A stretch of 64,000 bases of DNA from Novosphingobium clariflavum (GTDB lineage Bacteria; Pseudomonadota; Alphaproteobacteria; Sphingomonadales; Sphingomonadaceae), in the NCBI RefSeq assembly GCF_026420865.1, contig NZ_JAPCWC010000010.1:62001-126000 (forward strand). Direction: 5' to 3'. The translations under genes and the position numbers were made by a program. The notes under the pieces are model-generated. The model was given only the letters and a program-made list of their open reading frames with translations. It did no database searches and was not told the DNA's origin. Shown here piece by piece: positions 52,610 to 59,812 of this stretch (positions are counted from its first letter, which is position 1; each line of letters opens with the position of its first letter).

Positions 52610-53070
52610 GCGAACCGCTGGCGCAGCCCGAAAGCGCGCCCCTGCCGGCGGCCGCCGGTCCCTCGCTCGCCGGCCGCCTGCTGTCCCGCCGGGTCGCCGC
52701 GATGCTGGCCCGCAACACGGCCGTCAGCATCGGCGTGTTCCTGGTGGGCCTGGGCATCCTGTGGCTGCTGGTGGAGCGGCTGGCGGTGGGCGCGGTGGGG
52801 GCTGCCGGCGTCAGTTTCCTGATTTCCAACTCGCTGCATTATGTCATTGGGCGTGCGTGGATATTTCCCGGAAGCGCGCGCGGAATGCATACCGGATACT
52901 TGCTTTTCCTGGCCAATTCGGGCCTCGGGCTGCTCCTCACCATGGCCCTCTTCGCCGCCCTGCTCTATTTCACGCCGATGCATTACCTGATCGCCCGTAC
53001 CCTCGTTTCGGTCATTGCCGGGCTGGCCGTGTTCCTGCTCAACGCCGTTCTCAACTTCCGGCAGGTCTGA
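52606..53070 (+). CDS. GtrA-like four-helix membrane protein
   Basis: This 154-residue protein has four membrane helices after a Pro-Ala-rich start: AVSIGVFLVGLGILWLLV, VGAAGVSFLISNSLHYVIGRAWIF, GYLLFLANSGLGLLLTMALF and LIARTLVSVIAGLAVFLLNAVLNF. This is the GtrA/DPMS pattern, with N and R residues before the F/W motif. GtrA proteins are proposed to flip polyprenyl-phosphate-linked sugars or to support glycosyltransferases. Its ATG overlaps the ferritin-like gene stop in ATGA, and the glycosyltransferase begins four bases after its stop, so the three are one translation unit. Confidence 0.88.
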   Translation: MSEPLAQPESAPLPAAAGPSLAGRLLSRRVAAMLARNTAVSIGVFLVGLGILWLLVERLAVGAVGAAGVSFLISNSLHYVIGRAWIFPGSARGMHTGYLLFLANSGLGLLLTMALFAALLYFTPMHYLIARTLVSVIAGLAVFLLNAVLNFRQV

Positions 53071-53073
53071 CTC

Positions 53074-54264
53074 ATGCGGATCGCCATTTTCTCCGGAAAC
53101 TACAATTACGTTCGCGACGGCGCCAACCAGGCGCTCAACCGGCTGGCCGCCCATCTCGAAACGCACGAAGGCTGCGAAGTCCGCGCCTATTCCCCGGTGA
53201 CCCAGACCCCGGCCTTCGAACCGTCCGGCACGCTGGTCCCGGTCCCCTCGGTCGCGCTGCCGCGGCGCCGGGAGTTCCGGCTGGCGCTCGGCCTGCCGCA
53301 CGGCGTCCGCCGCGACCTGGAGCAGTTCCGGCCGGACATCATCCACGTATCCGCCCCCGACATTCTCGGCACCCGCGCCCAGACGTACGCCCTGCGCCGC
53401 GGCATCCCCGTCGTCGCCAGCATGCACACCCGTTTCGAGACGTACCTCGACTATTACCGGCTGGGCTGGCTGCGCCCGCTGATCTGCGCGCATCTCGACC
53501 GGTTCTACCGCCGCAGCCACCACGTGCTGGCCCCCACCCCCGCCCTTGCCGAGCAGTTCGCACGGCTGCGCGGCGACGATCACGTCAGCGTCTGGAGCCG
53601 GGGGATCGACCGCAGCCTGTTCCACCCCTCCCGCCGCGACATGGCATGGCGGCAGGCGCAAGGCCTGCGCGACGAGGACTTTGTCGTGCTGTTCTTCGGC
53701 CGGCTGGTGCTCGAAAAGGGTATCGCCACGTTCACCGCCGCGATGCGCGCCTTGCAGAAGGAGGTTCCCGCCCGCGCGCTGGTGGTCGGCGCGGGCCCGG
53801 CGGCCGCTGCCTTCGCCGCGCTTCCCGGAACGGTGATGACCGGCCATCTCGCCGGTGACGCGCTCGCCCGGGCGGTCGCCAGCGCCGATGCCATGCTCTG
53901 CCCCAGCACCACCGAGGCCTTTGGCAACGTCATCCTCGAAGCGATGGCCTCGGGCGTGCCGGTGGTCAGCGCCGATGCGCCCAGCGCCCGCATGTTGCTC
54001 GGTCCCGGCGATCAGCGGCAGGCTCCCGCCGGCTTCCTCTGCCCGCCCCAGGACGTCGCGGCCTATGCCGGCCGCCTTGCCGCGCTGGCCGCCGCGCCGG
54101 ACGTGCGCCAGGCGATGGGCGCGGCGGCCCGCCGGGACAGCGCCGCCTATTCCTGGGATGCCGCCGGACGGAGCGTGGCCCGGATCTACCGTGCCCTGGC
54201 TCCCGGCGCGGCGGGGCAAGGCGACCAGACGAACGGGCAGGCCCGCATCCGCGCGGCAGGCTGA
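53074..54264 (+). CDS. GT4-family glycosyltransferase
   Basis: This 396-residue cytoplasmic enzyme has the GT-B fold. It starts MRIAIFSGNYNYVRDGANQALNRLA, the beginning typical of the GDP-mannose-dependent alpha-mannosyltransferase/MgtA group. The N-terminal half holds PDIIHVSAPDILGT and SMHTRFETYLDYY. The C-terminal donor site has FFGRLVLEKGIATFTAAM, VVGAGP and the EX7E motif region STTEAFGNVILEAMASGVPVV. A likely role is addition of a hexose to a lipid or surface glycan with GtrA, but donor and acceptor are not readable. CYTH-CHAD follows 18 bp later. Confidence 0.9.
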   Translation: MRIAIFSGNYNYVRDGANQALNRLAAHLETHEGCEVRAYSPVTQTPAFEPSGTLVPVPSVALPRRREFRLALGLPHGVRRDLEQFRPDIIHVSAPDILGTRAQTYALRRGIPVVASMHTRFETYLDYYRLGWLRPLICAHLDRFYRRSHHVLAPTPALAEQFARLRGDDHVSVWSRGIDRSLFHPSRRDMAWRQAQGLRDEDFVVLFFGRLVLEKGIATFTAAMRALQKEVPARALVVGAGPAAAAFAALPGTVMTGHLAGDALARAVASADAMLCPSTTEAFGNVILEAMASGVPVVSADAPSARMLLGPGDQRQAPAGFLCPPQDVAAYAGRLAALAAAPDVRQAMGAAARRDSAAYSWDAAGRSVARIYRALAPGAAGQGDQTNGQARIRAAG

Positions 54265-54282
54265 ACGCAGGACGGGGAAACC

Positions 54283-55782
54283 ATGGCGGACACCAGCGCA
54301 CTCGAAGAAGAGCTCAAGCTCGAACTCTCGCCCTACGATGCCGACCTGCTGGCCGACCTCCTGACAGACCTGCTGGCCGACTGCGGGCTGGCGGGCGGTG
54401 CGCCCCGGCTGGTTTCCCAGGAATCGACCTATTTCGACACGCCGGACCATGCGCTGGCCCGCGCGGGCCTGTCGCTGCGGGTGCGGCGCAGCGGGCGGCG
54501 CCACAAGCAGACGATCAAGGCGGATGGAAGTGCCGCCGGCATGCTCGTGCGCAGCGAGTGGGAGCGCGAGATCGCCGGCAACCAGCCGGTGCTGGACGAC
54601 GACAATCCGGTGACCGCCCTGCTCGGCCACCGCACCGCGCTGCTGGCGCCGGTCTTTGTGGTCGAGAACGAGCGGCGGGTGTGGAACCGCGACGGCATCG
54701 AGATCGCGCTCGATCAAGGACGGATCGTCGCGGGCGAACGTCTGGCGCCGCTCTGCGAGGTGGAACTGGAGCGCAAGGGCGCGGCGCTTGACGCGCTGTT
54801 CGCCCTTGCCCGCGAGATCGAGGCCCGGGTTCCCGCAAGGATCTGCGTGCTCAGCAAGGCCGAGCGCGGCTATCGCCTGCTGGCGGCGGCGGCGCCCGCG
54901 CCCAAGGCGGGGCGGATCCGCCTGACCCCGCAAATGAGCGTGGCGGATTCGCTCGCCCTGATCGTCGGCCACTGTCTCGGCCACTTTCACCGCAACCTGC
55001 CCGCGCTGCTCGACCATGGCGATGCCCATGCGCTGCATCAGGCCCGCGTCGCGATCCGGCGGCTGCGCTCGGCGCTCTCGCTCTACCGCCCGGTGGTACG
55101 GGACCCGCGCAAGGTGGCCCGCTTCCAGCGCGATCTGCAATGGCTGGCCGGAAAGCTGGGCGCCATGCGCGAGATCGACGTGCTGCTCGCGAACGACGAC
55201 GATCCTGAGGCCCTTGCCCCGCTCTGCGCCGCCAGACGCAAGGCTGCGGGCGAAGCGGCGGCGGCGCTGCGCTCCAAGCGGTGCCGCCTGCTGATGCTCG
55301 ACCTTGCCGAATGGATCGCGATCGGCCGCTGGCGCCGCGCCGCCCCCGAAGCTGCTCCGGGCGAACTGTCCCTCGGCGCCTTTGCCGCCGCGGTGCTGAC
55401 CCGTCGCCGCAAGATCCTGCGCAAGCGCGGCCGCCATCTGGCGGGGCTCGGCGACGAAGCCCGCCATGACGTCCGCAAGGCCGCCAAGAAGCTGCGCTAT
55501 GCGGCCGACTTCTTTGCCGCGCTCTATCCGCAGGAACGCGAAGGCCGCCGCGCCAGGCGTTTTGTCGCCCGCGTGGAACGGCTGCAGGAACGGCTCGGCA
55601 CGCTCAACGACCGGGTCACCGCACCCGCGGTCCGCGCCCGCCTGGGCCTGGCGCCGCGCCGGGGTCCGACCGCCGATGCCGAAAAGGCCGAACAGGCCGA
55701 ACAGGCCGAACAGGCCCGCCTGCTGCGTGCGGCCGCGAAGGATTACGACGAATTCGCAACCGCAAGGCCTTTCTGGCGTTGA
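54283..55782 (+). CDS. CYTH and CHAD domain protein
   Basis: This 499-residue protein has an N-terminal CYTH domain (about 7-205) beginning EEELKLELS, the ExExK motif, with YFDTPDHALARAGLSLRVRRSG, KQTIKA and EVELERKG. The CHAD domain (about 220-495) is rich in conserved His and Arg, with [19 protein letters not shown] and HDVRKAAKKLRYAADFF. CYTH domains cleave or bind triphosphates, for instance inorganic triphosphatase YgiF, and CHAD helices bind polyphosphate. A TGG-free AEQAEQAEQA tract from a 9-bp DNA repeat lies at about 467-476. It is co-oriented with the GtrA-glycosyltransferase unit but may be a separate function. Confidence 0.9.
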   Translation: MADTSALEEELKLELSPYDADLLADLLTDLLADCGLAGGAPRLVSQESTYFDTPDHALARAGLSLRVRRSGRRHKQTIKADGSAAGMLVRSEWEREIAGNQPVLDDDNPVTALLGHRTALLAPVFVVENERRVWNRDGIEIALDQGRIVAGERLAPLCEVELERKGAALDALFALAREIEARVPARICVLSKAERGYRLLAAAAPAPKAGRIRLTPQMSVADSLALIVGHCLGHFHRNLPALLDHGDAHALHQARVAIRRLRSALSLYRPVVRDPRKVARFQRDLQWLAGKLGAMREIDVLLANDDDPEALAPLCAARRKAAGEAAAALRSKRCRLLMLDLAEWIAIGRWRRAAPEAAPGELSLGAFAAAVLTRRRKILRKRGRHLAGLGDEARHDVRKAAKKLRYAADFFAALYPQEREGRRARRFVARVERLQERLGTLNDRVTAPAVRARLGLAPRRGPTADAEKAEQAEQAEQARLLRAAAKDYDEFATARPFWR

Positions 55783-55900
55783 TGGGGTTGCGGGCGGGCT
55801 CGCGCCCCCCAATATCGACAGGCAATATCGTCCGAAAACCGTTCCATCGCCCCATTCATCGAAAGGATCCTCGACCGATCTGGCACTGGATTGACGAAAG

Positions 55901-55980
55901 CGGCAATCGCGCATAGCCGCATTTCCAGCGGCAAACGCGCATAGCCGCATTTCCAATGGCAATCGAACATTGCCGCCCGA
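55901..55980. repeat. 28-bp tandem repeat, two full units and one degenerate
   Basis: Units begin at 55901, 55929 and 55957. The first two differ at only a few positions (CGGCAATCGCGCATAGCCGC then CGGCAAACGCGCATAGCCGC), and the third matches only in part. It lies in the 347-bp gap between the CYTH-CHAD and MlaA genes, outside any supported gene. The rest of that gap shows nothing else. Confidence 0.75.
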
Positions 55981-56129
55981 CCTGCGGCGCCCCCCGGCAA
56001 GGCCGCTCAAGCAACTGCCGCCCCCCGCGCGATCCGCCCCCTCGATTCTCCGTCGAGACCGCGCCGGGAGCCTGCTCTACTCTGCAAGGTTGGCCCCGCA
56101 TCCGGCGGCCACCCGACAAGGACGATCGA

Positions 56130-57299
56130 ATGAGTCTGACGGCCGCCGCTGTCGTATTGATGATGGGTTCCGCGCTTCCTGAAGGGGGCGACCTTCCCCA
56201 GACCGATGCCGCCCCCGCCGCCCAGCCCGCCGCAGGGGCTCCGGTCGCGAGGACTCCGGTCACTGGCGGGCCGGTCAGCGTCCCCCTGCCCGCCTTCGCC
56301 GCATCCCCGGTGCCCCTGATCGATCCCGCTGCCGCGACGGCCGGACAGCAGGCCCAACAGCAGGCCGGTGTGCCGGCCGGCGAGCCGGGCGCCGACAACG
56401 AGACGATCGGCGACGACATTCTCGTCACCCGCCGCAAGCCGCCGCCGCCGGGCGACCCGCTGGAGCGCATCAACGAACAGTCGTTCAAGGCCGTGCAGGC
56501 GGTCGATAGCGCGGTGGTCGAACCTGTCGCCAAGGCCTACAACAAGGGCCTGCCGCGCCCGATCCGCCAGGGCCTGCGCAACTTCTTCACCAACCTGGGC
56601 GAGCCGGTGGTCTTCGTGGCCTTCCTGCTCGAACTCAAGCCCGGCAAGGCGATGGAGACCGTGGGACGCTTCGCGATCAACACCACGCTGGGCGTCGGCG
56701 GCGTCATGGACGTGGCCAAGCGCAAGCCCTTCCACCTGCCCTATCGTCCCAATGGCCTCGCCAACGTGCTGGGCTATTACGGCGTCGGCCCCGGGCCCTA
56801 CATGTACCTGCCGATCATCGGCCCGACGACACTGCGCGACCTGATCGGCGATTCGGTGGACAACCTTGCCTCCCCCGCCCTGCTCGGCAAGCCCTTCACC
56901 AAGCCGGAAGTGGCGCTGCCGATGATCGTGCTCAACCAGCTTGGCGAGCGCGCCGCCTTCGACGACGAGATCAACAAGATCCGCAAGGAAGACCGCCCCT
57001 ACGCCGCCTATCGCGAACTCTACCTGCGCCAGCGCAAGGCCGAGATCGAGGCGCTGCATGGCCGCACCCTGCCCGATGTCGTGCCGGTCTACGGCCCCAG
57101 CATGCGCACCGCCGGCGGCAAGACGGCCGCAGAACCAGCGCAGGAACCAGCGGGCCAGGATGCGACAGGCCAGGCACCGGCAGCCCAGCCGGTGCAACCC
57201 GCGGTTCCGGAACCTGCAGCCGCACCCGCACCTGCCCCCGCCCCCGTCCAGATGATCTCCCAGCCGGTCGTCCAGCCGATCCCGCAACCTGCAGCCTAG
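56130..57299 (+). CDS. mlaA: MlaA (VacJ) family phospholipid-asymmetry protein
   Basis: This 389-residue protein has AAGGA seven bases before the ATG. The VacJ core (about 105-330) shows DPLERINEQSFKAVQAVD, PIRQGLRNFFTNLGEP, GRFAINTTLGVGGVMDVA, ANVLGYYGVGPGPYMYLPIIGPTTLRD and DDEINKIRKEDRPYAAYRELYLRQR. MlaA removes stray phospholipids from the outer leaflet with porins and passes them to MlaC. The start MSLTAAAVVLMMGSA is signal-like but there is no lipobox cysteine, unlike E. coli MlaA. A Pro/Ala/Gln-rich tail is added. Its stop codon is the first triplet of the second MITE-like repeat. No mlaBCDEF genes are in this window. Confidence 0.9.
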   Translation: MSLTAAAVVLMMGSALPEGGDLPQTDAAPAAQPAAGAPVARTPVTGGPVSVPLPAFAASPVPLIDPAAATAGQQAQQQAGVPAGEPGADNETIGDDILVTRRKPPPPGDPLERINEQSFKAVQAVDSAVVEPVAKAYNKGLPRPIRQGLRNFFTNLGEPVVFVAFLLELKPGKAMETVGRFAINTTLGVGGVMDVAKRKPFHLPYRPNGLANVLGYYGVGPGPYMYLPIIGPTTLRDLIGDSVDNLASPALLGKPFTKPEVALPMIVLNQLGERAAFDDEINKIRKEDRPYAAYRELYLRQRKAEIEALHGRTLPDVVPVYGPSMRTAGGKTAAEPAQEPAGQDATGQAPAAQPVQPAVPEPAAAPAPAPAPVQMISQPVVQPIPQPAA

Positions 57300-57403
57300 A
57301 GCGTTTTTCGAACGGAGTGGAACACGCAGTGACCCGGAAGAACGCGGAAAACAAAGAATCTGTAGCGCCCGATCTGATTCAATCAGATCGGGAAACGCTC
57401 TAG
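57297..57403. repeat. MITE-like intergenic repeat, copy 2
   Basis: The element has terminal inverted repeats TAGAGCGTTT (57297-57306) and AAACGCTCTA (57393-57402), flanked by CTAG on both sides. Inside is a 12-bp hairpin, CCCGATCTGATT (57368-57379) with AATCAGATCGGG (57381-57392). Its left end forms the mlaA stop codon, and the cupin gene starts nine bases after its right end. It shares layout and end sequence with the element at 6091-6193. Confidence 0.72.
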
Positions 57404-57411
57404 TCGGCGCC

Positions 57412-57753
57412 GTGGCAAGCAACCTCGCCCCCGATGCCCCGCGCAATCTCCTGGCCGTCGCGCCGGGGGACGAGGCGCAGGAACGCTTCGAGGACCTGCT
57501 GCGCGCGCCGGGCGTGAGGATCGAGCGGATCGTCTCGCACGGCCAGACCACCCCGCCCGACCAGCCCTACGTGCAGGACTGGGACGAATGGGTGCTGGTG
57601 CTCGAAGGGGCGGCCGAACTGCTGCTGGACGGCACCGACCGCCGCACACTGGCAGCCGGCGAGCACCTGATGATCCCCGCCGGCATGCCGCATCGCGTCA
57701 CCCAGACCGCCAGCCCCACCATCTGGCTCGCGGTCCACATCGGCGAGGCCTGA
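57412..57753 (+). CDS. small cupin-domain protein
   Basis: This 113-residue single-domain cupin is read from the GTG at 57412. Motif 1 appears as WDEWVLVLEGAAELLLDG and motif 2 as LAAGEHLMIPAGMPHRV, with the metal-binding glutamate and histidine in reduced form. Cupins of this size may bind a metal and a small ligand; the function is open. There is no ribosome site between the start and the MITE-like repeat, nine bases upstream, so the original 5' end or promoter may have been altered. It ends 19 bases before a terminator. Confidence 0.75.
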   Translation: MASNLAPDAPRNLLAVAPGDEAQERFEDLLRAPGVRIERIVSHGQTTPPDQPYVQDWDEWVLVLEGAAELLLDGTDRRTLAAGEHLMIPAGMPHRVTQTASPTIWLAVHIGEA

Positions 57754-57772
57754 GAGGCGCCCCTTTGAAACA

Positions 57773-57791
57773 TGCCCCAAAGGGGCATTTT
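57773..57791 (+). terminator. intrinsic terminator of the cupin gene
   Basis: TGCCCC-AAA-GGGGCA is followed by TTTT. An overlapping alternative, CCCCTTTG (57760-57767) with CAAAGGGG (57778-57785), cannot form at the same time. It lies between convergent genes and may act on both strands. Confidence 0.7.
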
Positions 57792-57828
57792 CAGCGCGGC
57801 CCCGGCCCACTCCCCCACCCGAACTCCC

Positions 57829-58854
57829 TTACCCCAGTTCGATCTCGTCGAACCGGCGCCAGCGGTAGATCGCATAGCTCGCCAGCCAGCAGGCCACGAA
57901 CAGGCCGATGATCAGGAAGCCGAGCATGTTGAAGCGCTCCGACAGCGCCCGGGCGCCGTCCCAGGGCTGACCCTGGAGCGCCAGCTTCTCGGCGAACAGC
58001 CCGGCAGTCTGGATCGAGCCGATCACCAGCGCCACCAACGCCGAAATCGCCGTGATCGTGATGTTGTAGTAGAGCTTGCGGATCGGCTTCACGAAAGCCC
58101 ATTCGTAGGCGCCCAGCATGATGACGCCGTCGGCGGTGTCGATCAGCGCCATGCCCACCGCGAAGAGCACCGGCAGGACCAGCAGCGTGCCGAGCGCGAT
58201 GCCGTCCGCCGCATGGGCGCCCGAAAGACCGAGGATGGCGACTTCGGTGGCGGTGTCGAACCCCAGCCCGAACAGGAAACCCAGCGGCGCCATGTGCCAG
58301 CTCGATCGCACCAGCCGGAACAGCGGGCGCAGGATCCGCGCGATCAGCCCGCGCCCGGCCAGCAGGATGTCGAGGTCGTCCTCATTCGGCATCTCGCCGC
58401 GCCGCGCCTGCCGGAACCGCATCCAGACCCCGCGCAGGATCGCCAGGTTCATGATCGCGATGGTGAACAGGAAAGCGGCGGAGATGACCGTGGCGATCAC
58501 CCCGCCCGCCTCGCCGATCGCCTCGAAGTCGGACAGGGTGCTGGCGGCAATCGCGATCGTCGTCGCCGCGACGAGGACGATCGCGGAATGGCCGATCGCG
58601 AACCACAGGCCCACCGTCAGCGGGCGCTGCCCGTCCTGCATGAGCTTGCGCGTCACATTGTCGATCGCGGCGATGTGATCGGCATCGACCGCGTGGCGCA
58701 GGCCCAGGCTCCAGGCCAGCAGCGCCGTGCCCAGCATCAGCGTATTGCCGTGAAAGGCGGCAAAGGCCCAGACCCAGGCCAGGACATTGGCGGCGATCAG
58801 CGCCGCGAACACCGCCGTGATGCGGCGGCGCAAGGTGAAGGAAAGGAAACCCAT
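57829..58854 (-). CDS. NiCoT (NixA/HoxN) family transporter, predicted cobalt importer
   Basis: This is a 341-residue inner-membrane protein with about eight helices. Helix 2 carries the signature LGLRHAVDADHIAAIDNVTR (HX4DH). Later come GLWFAIGHSAIVL, LGFLFGLGFDTATEVAILGLS and LFAVGMALIDTADGVIMLGAY, all family hallmarks of nickel/cobalt permeases. The ATG at 58854 begins the conserved region; the frame continues to 59040 through a Pro-Ala-rich leader. A cobalamin riboswitch lies at 59043-59255, so cobalt for vitamin B12 is the likely cargo. Between riboswitch and ATG are 188 bases, with a small hairpin and T-run next to the start. Confidence 0.92.
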   Translation of the reverse strand: MGFLSFTLRRRITAVFAALIAANVLAWVWAFAAFHGNTLMLGTALLAWSLGLRHAVDADHIAAIDNVTRKLMQDGQRPLTVGLWFAIGHSAIVLVAATTIAIAASTLSDFEAIGEAGGVIATVISAAFLFTIAIMNLAILRGVWMRFRQARRGEMPNEDDLDILLAGRGLIARILRPLFRLVRSSWHMAPLGFLFGLGFDTATEVAILGLSGAHAADGIALGTLLVLPVLFAVGMALIDTADGVIMLGAYEWAFVKPIRKLYYNITITAISALVALVIGSIQTAGLFAEKLALQGQPWDGARALSERFNMLGFLIIGLFVACWLASYAIYRWRRFDEIELG

Positions 58855-59042
58855 GAAAACCCCGTCGGCGCCAGCGAAACCGGGCGGGGAGCCTGCCGCG
58901 CCTGCGGCCGGCATCGCCGTGCCGGACGGACGCCACCTGACGCCCGGCACGAATGCCGGTGCGGCCCCCGCCGCACATGCGTCGCTCAGACGGAGTTTCC
59001 GTGCCGCGGCCATCCCCTGGACCAAGGCAAGAGCGACCATGC
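58855..59042 (-). promoter_or_regulatory. leader between the cobalamin riboswitch and the transporter start
   Basis: On the transcript CCCCG (58889-58885) can pair with CGGGG (58864-58860), followed by UUUU and then the AUG. This could be a weak terminator or could mask the GGGG ribosome site. Much of the leader is open in the transporter frame, so a start further upstream is not fully excluded. Confidence 0.4.
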
Positions 59043-59255
59043 GCCGGCAGGTCTCCTGGCTCGCGGGTCATCGCTTGATGCACGGCCTTCCCGGGCCTCG
59101 CAGGATTTAGCGTCCGGCCCAGTGGCTGCGGCGAAGATCCTTGTCCCGCCGCGATATGCATCGCGCTCGCCGCTTACAGTTGCAGGGACAGCCACGGATT
59201 CGAGGGGGCCCCCCTCCCACCGCATTCCCTATTAAGCCCCTTTCGGGGCACCGGC
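59043..59255 (-). promoter_or_regulatory. cobalamin (vitamin B12) riboswitch
   Basis: On the minus strand the family blocks appear in order: GGTGCCCCGAAAGGGGCTTA (from about 59253), TAATAGGGAA, GGCTGTCCCTGCAACTGTAA followed by GCGGCGAG, then GCCACTGGGCCGG, GCCCGGGAAGGCC, and the B12 box GAGCCAGGAGACCTGCCGGC ending near 59044. In this family, cobalamin binding turns off the gene downstream, here a NiCoT transporter. This makes cobalt its probable cargo. Confidence 0.93.
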
Positions 59256-59338
59256 GCGATCATGCCGAAACGTGCGTGAGCGCGGCTCGGCAGGTGCCTT
59301 GGTAGCGCCCGCCCGGCCCGCCCGCAAGCGCGCGCAGG
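59256..59338. other. short gap between the riboswitch and the DUF2269 gene
   Basis: These 83 bp should hold the promoter for the riboswitch transcript, since all genes around it run on the minus strand. No clear hexamers are seen. Confidence 0.3.
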
Positions 59339-59812
59339 TCATAACGCGATCTCCGGCTTGGCGGTCATCAGCCAGAAGATCACGATCACGCCCAGAAATG
59401 CGGGCCAGCCGAGCGCGAACCACCAGCGCGCCAGGCGGTGATAGCGCGGCGGCAAAGACGCGCCCTCGGGCGTGTCGTCGGCGATCCGGCGCATCGCGAT
59501 CTGGATTCCCACGACCGGCAGCCAGCAGGCCCCCACCACCGCATAAAGCAGCATGGCCGCGACCAGCCAGCCGCTGCTCAGAGGAAAGCCCGCAAGCCGC
59601 GCCAGCCACACGCCGGTCACCGGCTGGACGATGACCGCAGGCGCGGTGAACAGCCAGTCCGCCAGCACGACATTGCGGTTCACCACCCGCCGCGCCGCAA
59701 GGCTCGTGCTGCGGTTCGCCATCCAGCCGTGGAAGGCCGTGCCGAGCCCGGTGCCCAGCAGCAAGGTGGAACTGAGGATATGGACCGTCTTGAGCAGGAA
59801 ATAGTCAACCAC
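59339..59812 (-). CDS. DUF2269-type integral membrane protein
   Basis: This 157-residue protein has four helices. It starts VVDYFLLKTVHILSSTLLLGTGLGTAFHGWMA and continues NVVLADWLFTAPAVIVQPVTGVWLA, AAMLLYAVVGACWLPVVGIQIAMRRIA and WWFALGWPAFLGVIVIFWLMTAKP. The GTG at 59812 is chosen because GGAGG lies seven bases upstream; the frame also opens at a TTG further up. Histidines in KTVHILS and FHGWM are typical and may bind haem or metal. It overlaps the end of the SDR-DoxX gene by 8 bp, and so belongs to a three-gene membrane operon. The function of the family is unknown. Confidence 0.85.
   Translation of the reverse strand: MVDYFLLKTVHILSSTLLLGTGLGTAFHGWMANRSTSLAARRVVNRNVVLADWLFTAPAVIVQPVTGVWLARLAGFPLSSGWLVAAMLLYAVVGACWLPVVGIQIAMRRIADDTPEGASLPPRYHRLARWWFALGWPAFLGVIVIFWLMTAKPEIAL

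Noticed and set aside
55901..55980. CRISPR-like repeat
   Set aside because: The units are directly adjacent with no spacers, and no cas genes are present.
52417..56010. Minus-strand open frame of 1197 codons
   Set aside because: It is antisense to four well-supported genes (ferritin-like, GtrA, glycosyltransferase, CYTH-CHAD) and its translation shows no recognisable family.
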